Assembly (NCBI RefSeq): GCF_000156575.1
Contig: NZ_GG666049.1
Coordinates: 1-53,029, forward strand
DNA from: Anaerococcus lactolyticus ATCC 51172
GTDB taxonomy: Bacteria > Bacillota > Clostridia > Tissierellales > Peptoniphilaceae
DNA length: 53,029 bases
Direction of reading: 5' to 3'
In this document: positions 15,622 through 24,260 of the stretch, one piece after another
How the letters are laid out: each line of letters begins with the position of its first letter
How positions within the stretch are numbered: the first letter of the stretch is position 1
Position numbers and translations under genes: made by a program
The notes under the pieces: model-generated
What the model saw: the letters and a program-made list of their open reading frames with translations, nothing else
Databases searched by the model: none
Told to the model about the DNA's origin: nothing

Positions 15622-17343
15622 CTACTCAAAGTTACCGCCAGTAGAAGAAATGTAGCACTCGCCTTCGGCTCCGTTTCTTTTGACTGATACGCGGATATTT
15701 ACGCCCCACTTGCTAGCTGTTTTTGTTTTATTTGATAAAAAGATTTTAGAACCTTTTTCTACTTTCAAGGTTACATCTTCCCAAGTAGGGTTTTTGTCGT
15801 ATCCATTGTTGCAAATTTCAATTTTGCTTACTGCTCCACTTGGAAGTTTTCCTATAAGTGTTAGCAAAGCTTTTGTTACCATTGCGTCGGAATCTAGCGG
15901 GTTTTTTAACTCGAAAAGAATTTCGGTTTCATTCTTTGAGAATTTGAATTCTTTTTCACTTTGTCCGCCTTCACTATCAGTAGCTATAATTTTTATAGTT
16001 TGTTCTCCGTTTAGTATTTCTAGCCATTCTGCACTTGAAATATTAAAATTATAGTTAGTTCCGGAAGTTGCGGTAAAGCTTCTTTTTTCTACCCCGTTAA
16101 GATATTCTTTGACGTTTAGGCTTTGCCCTGCGTCCGGGTCGGTAACACTATAAGCAAGGCTAAAGGCTCCGGCTTTTGTTCCAAGGCTGCTGCTTGAATT
16201 TGAATTTATAACCGGGTCTTCGTTATTGTTTACCATTCTTTCGTTGGAAGTAGCGTATCCGGATTCCAAGCCGTAATTGTCGTAGGCTTTGACCCTATAG
16301 CTTACTTTTTGCCACCCTTTAGTGATTGTATCTTGGTAGCTTCTGTTGATTCCTTTGTATATCCTGTCGTAGCTTCTTTCGTCTACTTTTCTTTCAAGTG
16401 TATATCCTACCGAATTACCTTCTGGGTCGGTCGAACTGCCCCAAGTAATTTCTACTGTTTTTCCTGCTTGCACCTTTGTTGGTACTGTAATTCCTGTTGG
16501 TGTTGTAGGGGGTTGATTCCACTCTATGGTGTATGCTCCGTCCGAATCTGTATTGTTAGATACCAAGATTCCGGATTGTAGATTGCAAAGCGGGCGAACG
16601 CCGCCGTTGCCATCGCGCGCGCGGCTCCAGTTCAAGGAACCATCGCTGCTGACATAGCGGACGCTGTACGAATGGGACATATAAGGGGTTCTAAGCCACC
16701 AATACCAAGAACTAGAAGAATTTAACCCGCTAGTTTTATAGGTGCTTTTGCTTACTGCTTCTTGGGTTGGGTATGCTTTTCTGCTTGCGTCGCTATCAAA
16801 TATCGGAAATTTGCTGCCTTCTGCTGTTCCGCCTTCGTTAGCTAGGCCAACTTCTGTGCTTGAAGCCAAAAACATTTTGCTAACTACGCTTTCGCTTCCT
16901 CCGCCATCTAGGCTGTGCCTAACGGTTTTTAGGCTAGTTTCCAGCATAGCTTCTTTGAAATTTGCTGAAAAGTTATATAAAAATCCTGGCTCAGTATCGT
17001 ATGGATTTTGTCTGTCCCAAACATTACCGCTTGATGGCGGAGCGTCGGCTCCGTGTTGGGCTGTGTACCAAGAGTTTTTATCACTATTTAGCCATTGAAG
17101 CAAGTTTGAATATTTATAATAGTTATTTCCGTAATCTCTTCTATCGCTATTACTATTCTTTGACTCTTGGGCGTCAAAGGCTTTAAAAGAAATTATTCTA
17201 TCAGTAATTAAAGTTACCGAATTTGAAGGGTAGCCGCTGTGATTTTTGTCTGCAATCTTCCAAATTATAGGCTTTCCATTGTATTTGGAAAGATTATCTT
17301 TGACCTTTGCTCCCACCGGCAAATTACTTAATTTTTGCGCCAT
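15622..17343 (-). CDS. DGR target: variable tail-tip/receptor-binding protein
   Basis: 573 residues. Residues 1-260 form a DUF6273/C-type-lectin-like domain (KYNGKPIIWKIADK..., WLRTP..., SDGSLNW..., GVRPLCNL). The variable repeat (VR, 16588-16678) encodes residues 223-252 at its end. Seven residues differ from the template: H224, S227, S232, S240, R241, D244, G247. Residues 280-375 resemble a fibronectin type III domain and 375-573 Ig-like folds. It starts inside the end of the reverse transcriptase gene (20-nt overlap), preceded by AAAGGAG. Its place after the tail fibre suggests it displays the lectin domain at the tail tip for host recognition (inference). Confidence 0.88.
   Translation of the reverse strand: MAQKLSNLPVGAKVKDNLSKYNGKPIIWKIADKNHSGYPSNSVTLITDRIISFKAFDAQESKNSNSDRRDYGNNYYKYSNLLQWLNSDKNSWYTAQHGADAPPSSGNVWDRQNPYDTEPGFLYNFSANFKEAMLETSLKTVRHSLDGGGSESVVSKMFLASSTEVGLANEGGTAEGSKFPIFDSDASRKAYPTQEAVSKSTYKTSGLNSSSSWYWWLRTPYMSHSYSVRYVSSDGSLNWSRARDGNGGVRPLCNLQSGILVSNNTDSDGAYTIEWNQPPTTPTGITVPTKVQAGKTVEITWGSSTDPEGNSVGYTLERKVDERSYDRIYKGINRSYQDTITKGWQKVSYRVKAYDNYGLESGYATSNERMVNNNEDPVINSNSSSSLGTKAGAFSLAYSVTDPDAGQSLNVKEYLNGVEKRSFTATSGTNYNFNISSAEWLEILNGEQTIKIIATDSEGGQSEKEFKFSKNETEILFELKNPLDSDAMVTKALLTLIGKLPSGAVSKIEICNNGYDKNPTWEDVTLKVEKGSKIFLSNKTKTASKWGVNIRVSVKRNGAEGECYISSTGGNFE
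16588..16678 (-). repeat. DGR variable repeat (VR)
   Basis: 91 bp aligned without gaps to the template repeat at 18604-18694. There are nine differences, at 16604, 16605, 16614, 16622, 16623, 16625, 16649, 16664 and 16674. On the coding strand every one is at a template A: seven A-to-G and two A-to-C. This adenine-only pattern is the signature of mutagenic retrohoming. The 16 bp at the 3' end of the coding strand are unchanged, as expected for the initiation-of-homology segment. Confidence 0.95.
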
Positions 17344-18442
17344 TTAATTTCTCCTTTACGATTTTTTGATTGTAGTATTGGTCCATTTTCTTTATTAGGT
17401 AGTAACAGTCGCCGTGCGAAGCGTGCGCCTTCCATGATTTGTAAGACTTTTCCACTTCATCTGGTGTAATTTCTCCTTTTTCAAGCATACTTGCATACTT
17501 ACGGATTTTCTTTTTCATTCGATTTTTGCTACCACGCCTTAACTTTCGAACTACTTTGCCGCTTTCTGTTAAGTAGGTGTGAAATCCTAGAAAATCTATA
17601 CCGTGACGAAGCGGGAAAATTTGTGTCTTTTGATTAAGTTCTAGTCCAATTCCTTTTAGATACTCTTCTATTTCTCCTAAGCAATACTTTAAGTAGTCTT
17701 TGTCTTCATGGATCAAGTAGAAGTCGTCCATATATCTGCCATAATATTTTATTCCTAAGCGTTCTTTTATAAGATGGTCCATATCGTTCAAAAATAATAG
17801 GGCTAGCCATTGTGAAAGCTGATTTCCTATAGGAATTCCCGGGTCCACGTCTGAATCTATAATATGGTTTATTAACCATCTGACGTTTTGCTCGTGAAAA
17901 TACCTTCTTACCATTCTTTTTAATTCTTTATGCTGTATGTTGTAAAAATACTTTTTTATATCGCATTTTAAAACATAGCCTGTCGAATAGCTTTTTATAT
18001 CCTCTTCGCTTGGCCTTTTCCCTTCGCTTCTTCGCTCTTTTTCCATTTTTGCTTTTCTCGAAAAATAGTAATTTCTTAAAAAGCCTTGTAATCTCTCTAG
18101 TCCAAAGTGCGTTCCTTTCTTCGGCTGCGAAGCGTAATTATCTTTGATTAATACATTTTTTAGGATAGGTCTTACTACTTCTTCGCATAGCGCTTGCTGT
18201 GCTACCTTATCTTTAAAACTATTTGTTTTTACAAGCCTTTTCTTGGGTTCGTAGACGTAAAATTCGTAGTATTCCGAAGTTTTGTACTTGCCCGTCCTTA
18301 AAAGATATTGTAAGTATAAAATAGCTTCTATCTGGTTATTTTCGAATCTGGCTACGCTTTCTTTTTCCCTGTTACCAAGTTTTGCCTTATTAAAGGCTTT
18401 GCGTAGGCTCTCGAATTCTGTTAGATCTCTATAATATTTCAT
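17324..18442 (-). CDS. DGR reverse transcriptase
   Basis: 372 residues. RT motif 3 catalytic Asp is D161 (LKCDIKKYF). Motif 4 has the DGR-type IPIGNQLSQW (residues 203-212), where group II intron and retroviral enzymes differ. The catalytic box is YMDD at 237-240, and the thumb-side motif reads GIDFLGFHTY. No maturase or endonuclease domain is present. With Avd it should copy the template RNA with errors at adenines and feed the cDNA into the VR. The ATG has only a weak GAGAT upstream, so expression may be low. Confidence 0.94.
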   Translation of the reverse strand: MKYYRDLTEFESLRKAFNKAKLGNREKESVARFENNQIEAILYLQYLLRTGKYKTSEYYEFYVYEPKKRLVKTNSFKDKVAQQALCEEVVRPILKNVLIKDNYASQPKKGTHFGLERLQGFLRNYYFSRKAKMEKERRSEGKRPSEEDIKSYSTGYVLKCDIKKYFYNIQHKELKRMVRRYFHEQNVRWLINHIIDSDVDPGIPIGNQLSQWLALLFLNDMDHLIKERLGIKYYGRYMDDFYLIHEDKDYLKYCLGEIEEYLKGIGLELNQKTQIFPLRHGIDFLGFHTYLTESGKVVRKLRRGSKNRMKKKIRKYASMLEKGEITPDEVEKSYKSWKAHASHGDCYYLIKKMDQYYNQKIVKEKLNGAKIK

Positions 18443-18603
18443 TTTTTATCTCTAATTGTGTATAACTCCTTGCCCGTCTTACCTTTTTTGTGCGGTGCTT
18501 GGGTATCAATTATCCTGTGTTTACCTTTACGGTGGGAAATGGCTTCCTTTGATTGATAGGGTATTGCTTTCTGCTTTCGCTTACTCGGTCTAACTTACTA
18601 TCT

Positions 18604-18694
18604 AAGCGGGCGAACGCCGTTGTTGCCATTGCGCGCGTTGTTCCAGTTCAAGGAACCATCGCTGTTGACATAGCGGACGTTGTACGAATTGGAC
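18604..18694 (-). repeat. DGR template repeat (TR)
   Basis: Non-coding 91-bp template between avd and the RT gene. Read in the VR frame it would give SNSYNVRYVNSDGSLNWNNARNGNNGVRPL. Its AAC/AAT codons sit exactly at the variable residues, the design that lets A-mutagenesis reach many amino acids without making stops. The TR transcript probably extends through the 161-nt spacer 18443-18603, which has no credible ORF and is likely a structured RNA needed for priming. Confidence 0.95.
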
Positions 18695-18719
18695 GTTACA
18701 AGCCATTCCCCAAATTTAT

Positions 18720-19112
18720 TTATTTTCTTTGTTTATCCTTCATGTGCCAGCTAACGGCCATATTTTTGACATTTAATATATACCTAGCCCAATACTCGGC
18801 TTGGCGGTCGTCAATACCTATGTTTTCATTTTCCAAGCATAAAGTAATTAAAAATAACAAAGTTTTACACTTTGTTATCGCTAGGTTTTGTAATTTCAAT
18901 CTTTCTTTTAGTGCTTCTTCGTCGTTTGTGTTAAGCTCATTTGCCGTATTTATAAGTTCGTATATATCCAAGCTTATATTTTGCATACGGTTTACAAAGG
19001 TAAAGCGGTATTTCTTCGGAAATCTCCTTGGATTGTCCGTAATTTTTATAGTATGATTTGCAAGGTCTTTCGCCTTTGTAAGTAGCTGAAAGTCTTTATC
19101 TATTTCTATCAT
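18720..19112 (-). CDS. avd: DGR accessory variability determinant (Avd), four-helix bundle
   Basis: 130 residues, all helical, basic. The segments TIKITDNPRRFPKKYRFTFVNRMQN, LDIYELINTANEL, LKLQNLAITKCKTLLFLITL and AEYWARYILNVKNMAVSWH match the conserved pattern of Avd/S23-type four-helix-bundle proteins. Avd forms a pentamer that binds the RT and template RNA and is needed for mutagenic reverse transcription. It lies directly upstream of the TR and overlaps the preceding small gene by 17 nt. Confidence 0.9.
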   Translation of the reverse strand: MIEIDKDFQLLTKAKDLANHTIKITDNPRRFPKKYRFTFVNRMQNISLDIYELINTANELNTNDEEALKERLKLQNLAITKCKTLLFLITLCLENENIGIDDRQAEYWARYILNVKNMAVSWHMKDKQRK

Positions 19113-19350
19113 ATATGCACCTGCCGCCCCTTATAGCTTGTAGTTCTTCCTCGATCTCTTTATCTCCTTCAAGATAAAACACGCCTTCTTCTTTGATATA
19201 CATTGTCGCTTTTTTACCGTTGTAAGTTTCGCCTTTTATGACAATTGCTTCTGTATCCTCGCTACACTCTTTACACGGCAATTCTAGGCTTTGGAAAAGG
19301 TGTGCAACTATGCAAGAAATTTCTTTCTTTGTTGCTGCGTGTTTTTCCAT
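19096..19350 (-). CDS. Small protein between tail fibre and Avd, function unknown
   Basis: 84 residues from the ATG at 19350; a GTG at 19359 would add three residues and overlaps the tail-fibre stop. It has two Cys near residue 30 (LPCKEC) and a compact beta-rich second half (AIVIKGETYNGKKATMYIKEEGVFYLEG). No family recognised. Its coupling to avd suggests a DGR or tail-fibre accessory role, which is not shown. Confidence 0.6.
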   Translation of the reverse strand: MEKHAATKKEISCIVAHLFQSLELPCKECSEDTEAIVIKGETYNGKKATMYIKEEGVFYLEGDKEIEEELQAIRGGRCIYDRNR

Positions 19351-19352
19351 CT

Positions 19353-20213
19353 TTAGCACTCTATACGGTTTTTACTCTTATTGTAATTACCTTTAATTAG
19401 TTTTATTCCCTCTAGGTCTTTGAAATTTACCGTAAAAGGATTACCAGTAATATCGTTGAAGACTCCGTCTTCTAGCCTTTTTAATTTTCCTTGTATATCT
19501 GATAGGTCTATACCAAGTGATAATAGGCCTTGTTCGTTCTTTTCCGCTTTGTTTTTGGCGTTTTCCCAACCGTCTTTTTGGTCTTTTGTAACGTGTATAT
19601 CTAAGTTTTCTATATGTTCGGTTAGCCCTATCAAGGCCTTGTCATAGTTGGCCACCATTCCTGGTGTAACGTGTATATCTTGGTTTCCGACGTGCGAAAT
19701 AAATTGGCCGTTATCTGCAAATTGCCCTATGTGTGCGCCTGGGTCCCTGTCGTGATTTTCAAGGTCGGCTTTTGTAGCTGATACCGTGAAAGGGTCGACT
19801 TTTAGTTCGATTACTTCCGCATTTGCTATCTCCATGTAAATTACTAGCTTGACTTCGCCTGCTGCGCCTGTAGTGATGACTACTTTTTCGGTATCCGGAC
19901 AATTCGCAATAACAATCAAATTTCCGTCGTCGTCAAAGGCTCCAATTTCCCTTATTGTGAAGCCGCCTTCATCTGGTGGAATTACCGCTATAATCTCTAT
20001 TAAGTTTGGGCTGTCGGTGTTTACCTTACATTCTTGCACCGCTCCGCGCCATTTTTCGCCGTTAAGTGCTGTTTGAATTTCTGTAGGTTGGTAGTATTCT
20101 CCGCCCCCGTCGCCTGCTGCAAACTCGGTAATATTTACCTTTTTGCCTTCAAGGATTGCTTTTGTTATTTTTTCTTTTCCTTTTGTGGTTACTATAGAAC
20201 CATATTTTGCCAT
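19353..20213 (-). CDS. Phage tail fibre (DUF3751-type N-terminus)
   Basis: 286 residues. The first ~150 match the phage tail-collar fibre N-terminal domain (YGSIVTTKGKEKITKAILEGKKVNITEFAAGDGGGEYYQPT... FTIREIGAFDDDGNLIVIANCPD). That domain attaches fibres to the P2-type baseplate next to gpI and gpJ. Histidine-rich repeats (HVGNQDIHVTPG, HIENLDIHVTKDQKDGW) follow and probably form a trimeric shaft, then a short C-terminal coil. It lacks a large tip domain, consistent with the DGR target protein supplying the receptor-binding end. Confidence 0.87.
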   Translation of the reverse strand: MAKYGSIVTTKGKEKITKAILEGKKVNITEFAAGDGGGEYYQPTEIQTALNGEKWRGAVQECKVNTDSPNLIEIIAVIPPDEGGFTIREIGAFDDDGNLIVIANCPDTEKVVITTGAAGEVKLVIYMEIANAEVIELKVDPFTVSATKADLENHDRDPGAHIGQFADNGQFISHVGNQDIHVTPGMVANYDKALIGLTEHIENLDIHVTKDQKDGWENAKNKAEKNEQGLLSLGIDLSDIQGKLKRLEDGVFNDITGNPFTVNFKDLEGIKLIKGNYNKSKNRIEC

Positions 20214-20229
20214 TGTTTTTACTCCTTTC

Positions 20230-20964
20230 TTATTTTGGTTTCACGCTTACTTCGATTCTGTAAATCAAGCAATTTGCAAAGCCAATAAACCTGGTATTTG
20301 GAATCTCTCTTTTTACATAAGGATAAACCTTCACTTCTTGACCTATTCCTTCACTCGCTCCTATATATAGCCTTCCGGATTGGATAATATCTTCTGGCGT
20401 AAAAGGATATATGCCTAAAGTATTACCGATAAGGGCTGCGCTGCCTGCGTATAGGTTGGCTTTGCTTTCCATGATATAGGTAATTTTATTTAAGTGTGAT
20501 CTTAAATTTTTGTAGTACCTAATTCTATCAAGGGCCATTGCCTGCAAGTTTGCTGGCGCCCCATTTTCCGACGCATTAATCTCTATAGAAAAGGTGTAAG
20601 GCTTATCGCCTGTTTCGAACCACTCTTTTATAGTAGTTTTTGGAAAAATATTTCCAAGCGCCCTTTTTACCGCGTAAGGTGTGCCAAGTTTTCTGTATAT
20701 CTTTATACAGTCTTTTATGATTTCCCTTTTTATCTCTAGCTTATAGTCGTAGTCATACCATAAGACGTTAAGGTCGTAAGCTAGTATATCCAAGGTTTCT
20801 TCGTCTAGTTCGTCGATTCTCGAAAAAATAATATTTTTCGGGATCTCTGTATTAATTTTTTGCAATTCAAGCGATATTAGCTTTCCAAGCGCTTTTATAT
20901 CCTCATTTTCTGCTATAGCTGGCGGAATAGTCTTCGTAAGGTCGAAATTATCTATCCTATTCAT
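20230..20964 (-). CDS. Phage tail protein I (P2 gpI-like)
   Basis: 244 residues with the gpI family pattern near the N-terminus (ELDEETLDILAYDLNVLWYDYDYKLEIKREIIKDCIKIYRKLGTPYAVKRAL). gpI is a baseplate wedge/periphery protein between gpJ and the tail fibre, and it is flanked here by the same partners. The start overlaps the gpJ stop by 8 nt. Confidence 0.9.
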   Translation of the reverse strand: MNRIDNFDLTKTIPPAIAENEDIKALGKLISLELQKINTEIPKNIIFSRIDELDEETLDILAYDLNVLWYDYDYKLEIKREIIKDCIKIYRKLGTPYAVKRALGNIFPKTTIKEWFETGDKPYTFSIEINASENGAPANLQAMALDRIRYYKNLRSHLNKITYIMESKANLYAGSAALIGNTLGIYPFTPEDIIQSGRLYIGASEGIGQEVKVYPYVKREIPNTRFIGFANCLIYRIEVSVKPK

Positions 20965-22084
20965 CTTCTACGCCCCCATTTATAAGGTTTGCGCTTTCTG
21001 CTATCGCTACTGCTGTGTCGCTTACCTCTTTGAATTGTGGCTGCCTTATCTCTACACGCTTGATACCTTCTTCCATAAGCATTTGGTTAAGCTTTGACGG
21101 GTTTATATCTCTTCCCATCTTTTCGCTTTGCCAAGCCTTGTACTTTTCTACCGCAAATTTCGCAGCCTTTTCTATACCTTCGGCGCTTAATTGTCCGTGT
21201 TTAAATCCGTAATAGCTTATATCTATCTTGTAGCCTACTTTATCCGCTGCCTTGACTACTACCTTATCTGTTAGCGGTCTTATATCTTCTGCGGATAAAA
21301 GCTTTTCTATAGCTTTTATAGTTTCTTCTTCCGGCAATCTTCCGTCCTTCATAAGCACCCTAATTTCGGCCACTCCTGGTGTAGGCGATACCGTCTTCAC
21401 GTCCGCTATACTGGCGTTTGCGGTTTTTGCATAGAATCTATACGCACCTTCCGGCCCTGCTGTACTATAAGTCGATAGGGCTTCCCTGTACCTACTGTAT
21501 AAGCTGTCGTCGCTTTCTGTATCTGCTCCGCCCGCTGTCGCTGTAAGGTTTTCTATTTTTTCAAGATAAGGTACAAAATCTACTATCTTTGAAATTTGTC
21601 CTGGCAAAAATCCGTTTCCAATCTCTCCTACAACCGTACATACCGCTTCTATATCTCCTGCGGTTTCTCCAATAGGGATTACAAGGTCTTTTGTGGTTTC
21701 AAAAAATATTTTGCCATCTACTGTTGACCTGCTGCCTTTTGGAATTACTGTCGCTGTTTCTCTCTTTGTAGAAAGCGTGTACCTAATTCTAGTTGTAGCC
21801 GCCTGTGGTGGCAATCTCTTAATTGTGTTATTTAAAAATTCGACTAGGTTATCTAAGTATTTACCTTCGGCAAATCTCGGTATATTTTGCTTGGCCGAAT
21901 AGTCTATAAGCACGCGCTGCTGCACCATAATATCTGCTACCCATAAAATGAAAAGCCTTAAAGGGTCGGCGGGGTATAATCTCTTATTTGCTATACTTTC
22001 GTAGCCTTGTATCAGTAGGTTTACAAGCTCTTTTGTATCCGTGTTTACATACTGAATATCCGGCTTTTTTCTTTCGCTACTCAT
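20957..22084 (-). CDS. Baseplate protein J (P2 gpJ-like)
   Basis: 375 residues. The segments AATTRIRYTLSTKRETATVIPKGSRSTVDGKIFFETTKDLVIPIG and GGADTESDDSLYSRYREALSTYSTAGPEGAYRFYAKTAN are diagnostic of the baseplate J family, which forms the wedge of contractile tails. Overlaps its neighbours by 8 nt on both sides (gp25-like and gpI). Confidence 0.93.
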   Translation of the reverse strand: MSSERKKPDIQYVNTDTKELVNLLIQGYESIANKRLYPADPLRLFILWVADIMVQQRVLIDYSAKQNIPRFAEGKYLDNLVEFLNNTIKRLPPQAATTRIRYTLSTKRETATVIPKGSRSTVDGKIFFETTKDLVIPIGETAGDIEAVCTVVGEIGNGFLPGQISKIVDFVPYLEKIENLTATAGGADTESDDSLYSRYREALSTYSTAGPEGAYRFYAKTANASIADVKTVSPTPGVAEIRVLMKDGRLPEEETIKAIEKLLSAEDIRPLTDKVVVKAADKVGYKIDISYYGFKHGQLSAEGIEKAAKFAVEKYKAWQSEKMGRDINPSKLNQMLMEEGIKRVEIRQPQFKEVSDTAVAIAESANLINGGVEDE

Positions 22085-22394
22085 CTTTTATCTTCACCCC
22101 CACTACAGGTATAAGCTTTCCTGCTTTTGCTTCGTCTACTTTGAAATTAATCTTCGTTATTTCCGCCCTTGGTTCGTACTTTTCTATAGCGTCTACTATC
22201 TCCATGATAAGTTTAGGCTGTGCCACGTTTACTGGTGTGTCTAGCTGTTTGTGGCTCGTTCCGAAATCTCTATCTAGCGGCACGCTATATTTTGGGCTTA
22301 TCAAAATCATCTGTACGTTTTGTGTTACTTCTTCTATAAGGTTTTTTGGAAATAAATTAATTTGTGAATCTTGCTTTTCTATTGTAATTTCCAT
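22077..22394 (-). CDS. Baseplate wedge protein, gpW/gp25 lysozyme-like family
   Basis: 105 residues. Pattern EEVTQNVQMILISPKYSVPLDRDFGT in the N-terminal half and EPRAEITKINF later are typical of GPW/gp25 family wedge proteins. These couple the baseplate to the sheath and are not enzymatic. It stands immediately upstream of gpJ as in P2-like tail clusters. Confidence 0.9.
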   Translation of the reverse strand: MEITIEKQDSQINLFPKNLIEEVTQNVQMILISPKYSVPLDRDFGTSHKQLDTPVNVAQPKLIMEIVDAIEKYEPRAEITKINFKVDEAKAGKLIPVVGVKIKDE

Positions 22395-22404
22395 TTTGCA
22401 CCCC

Positions 22405-22797
22405 TTAATTGTAGGCCTGCAAGGAAATATTTATCTTTGCTGAAAGTAAATTGCCGCGATTGTCAAATTTTTCTAGGTCTTTAGAAGTTTTAGTAATTAC
22501 CCACCTTCTACCATAAATTTTATTGCCAATTACTAAGCGCATTACTTCGCCTGTTATCCTTGCCCTTGCTATATTGTTTATTTCTCTTACAGGATCTATT
22601 CCATAAAATACGGAAAAAGACATATCGAAGCTAATATTATCACTTTCAATTCCTGTATATTCTAGTTTTGGGGCTTGTAAGTGTACGTCATGCGACGCAT
22701 ATTTCGCCCCGGATTCCCACTTCATGTTATCAAAGGTTTTTATGGCATTTCTTGATACATGAAAAGTTATATCTCCTAACGCTCCAATTAGTGCCAC
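22405..22797 (-). CDS. Tail protein U (P2 gpU-like)
   Basis: 130 residues. GALGDITFHVSRNAIKTFDNMKWESGAKYASHDVHLQAPKLEYTGIESDNISFDMSFSVFYGIDP fits the gpU family: an N-terminal LG.(I/V).F.VS, a W..HD and a G.dP..E... segment. gpU caps or organises the tail-tube end. It lies between gpV and the gp25-like gene. Confidence 0.8.
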   Translation of the reverse strand: MALIGALGDITFHVSRNAIKTFDNMKWESGAKYASHDVHLQAPKLEYTGIESDNISFDMSFSVFYGIDPVREINNIARARITGEVMRLVIGNKIYGRRWVITKTSKDLEKFDNRGNLLSAKINISLQAYN

Positions 22798-22812
22798 ACT
22801 TTAGCCCCCTTT

Positions 22813-23217
22813 CTAAAATCCGCCTAAAATAAAGCCGTCGCCAGCACCTATTGACGGAAAAGCGCATAAAACGAATTGACCTACATAAGGTAACCACGGG
22901 TGGATTTCCACGTTCAATTCGTGCGTGTGTGGTTCGCCCTGGTAGGTAATAACCTTTTTTAGCTTGACTGTATCCGGCAATTCTTTTTTGTAGCTGTCGC
23001 CGCCTAAATTTCTAGGCTCCGAATTGTAGGCTCCTACTCCGTCCCAATTTCCGCCATTGTCTTTTTTGCTAATCTTTATAAGCGGTTGGTTTATTAGAAC
23101 TTTTAATTCGGCGCTTACCATATCTTCTTTGTCTTCAAAAATAACGCGTGCTGTTCTTTTTTTTACGTCCACGCTTGATACTTTCCCAATTTTGATTTGT
23201 TCGTGTAAGTCATTCAT
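22813..23217 (-). CDS. Baseplate spike protein V (P2 gpV-like)
   Basis: 134 residues. An OB-fold start (IKIGKVSSVDVKKRTARVIFEDKEDMVSAELKVL) and a PWLPYVGQFVLCAFPSIGAGDGFILGGF segment are typical of gpV/phage baseplate assembly protein V, the membrane-piercing spike. An insertion (residues 60-95) separates the two strands. It begins 2 nt after the gpD stop. Confidence 0.85.
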   Translation of the reverse strand: MNDLHEQIKIGKVSSVDVKKRTARVIFEDKEDMVSAELKVLINQPLIKISKKDNGGNWDGVGAYNSEPRNLGGDSYKKELPDTVKLKKVITYQGEPHTHELNVEIHPWLPYVGQFVLCAFPSIGAGDGFILGGF

Positions 23218-23219
23218 CT

Positions 23220-24260
23220 TTAATAACCTTCTAAAACTTTTCTTAATGATAGGGATACTTTGTATCCACCATTTGAAATATTGTGGTCGGCCGACTGAAT
23301 CATATATTTACCGTCGTAAATACCCCAACCGTCGATTTTTAGGTTTACGCCTGCTACATAATTGATATTGCCTACCAATTCCAAGCTTGCCTGGGTTTCT
23401 TTTTTGTTTTTTTCTCTTAATTGTTTTTTGGCTAGTTTGTCGGCTTCTGCTTTGTCTTTGACTTTTGTATTGATCTTTAAAATCCTACCTGTCGACTGGT
23501 CGGCTTTTGGATTTTTAAATTCTCCTTTTATAGTTTCTTTTGTTTTTGGGTCGGTGTAAGTAACTTCGCACTTGCTGTAGCCCGCTTCTATAAAGTTTGT
23601 ACCGAACGTCCACCTTAAAACATTGCTTTCGCCCCTCTTTATAGTGTCAATAGGGGTTAGTTTTTCGAATTTCGAAGCGTCAAAAAGAACTATCTTTTTG
23701 TCGGTAACCTTTAGGCTGATTCCCGCGTCCTTACATAGTTCTTTTAAAAATTCTATATCACTTTTTTTGCTTTGCTCTCTTCTGTCGTATAGTGGGTCTT
23801 CTTCGCTTTCAAACTCGCTTTTTAGTTTATTTTTACCGGCTATATCTTTTGCAATAGCTGATAATTTTATATTTTCCCAAGCTTTGTTTTTTTCTTCCGC
23901 TATGATCTTTGAGTCGGTAGGAATTGCGCTAGCTTTCAATGTTACTTTTGTAGGCGGGCCGCTTTCGTTCACGGTATCCACCTTAAATTTTCCGCATTTT
24001 AATTCTCTTTCGTTTAGGTCTTCGTCAATTTGAATTATGCTCGCTTCAATTTCTCCACCTTTTCCAAATCCTGTTTGTTTTAACCAATCGCGCGCCCATC
24101 TGCCTTCTTTGTCCTCTACGGCTATCTGTAGGTCGTCGCTCTCGTCTTCCTCATTATCTGTATAAGTCAAGGAATTTAGGAAGTATTCTAGGTCTTTTGA
24201 TATATCGGCACCGTCGTACTTGACTTCTAGTTTGGTTCTTCTGGCGTATTTTACACTCAT
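23220..24260 (-). CDS. Phage late control D protein (tail hub, gpD-like)
   Basis: 346 residues. Start set at the ATG at 24260, which overlaps the gpX stop as ATGA and has GAGGTGG 6 nt upstream; an ATG at 24281 lies inside gpX without a site. The family pattern includes YEFLNSLTYTDNEEDESDDLQIAVEDKEGRWARDW and DRREQSKKSDIEFLKELCKDAGISLKVTDKKIVLFD. gpD forms the hub that holds the spike protein V. Confidence 0.88.
   Translation of the reverse strand: MSVKYARRTKLEVKYDGADISKDLEYFLNSLTYTDNEEDESDDLQIAVEDKEGRWARDWLKQTGFGKGGEIEASIIQIDEDLNERELKCGKFKVDTVNESGPPTKVTLKASAIPTDSKIIAEEKNKAWENIKLSAIAKDIAGKNKLKSEFESEEDPLYDRREQSKKSDIEFLKELCKDAGISLKVTDKKIVLFDASKFEKLTPIDTIKRGESNVLRWTFGTNFIEAGYSKCEVTYTDPKTKETIKGEFKNPKADQSTGRILKINTKVKDKAEADKLAKKQLREKNKKETQASLELVGNINYVAGVNLKIDGWGIYDGKYMIQSADHNISNGGYKVSLSLRKVLEGY

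Noticed and set aside
18443-18603. Possible small gene between the template repeat and the RT gene
   Set aside because: No frame with a start, ribosome site and protein-like sequence; better explained as the 3' part of the template RNA.
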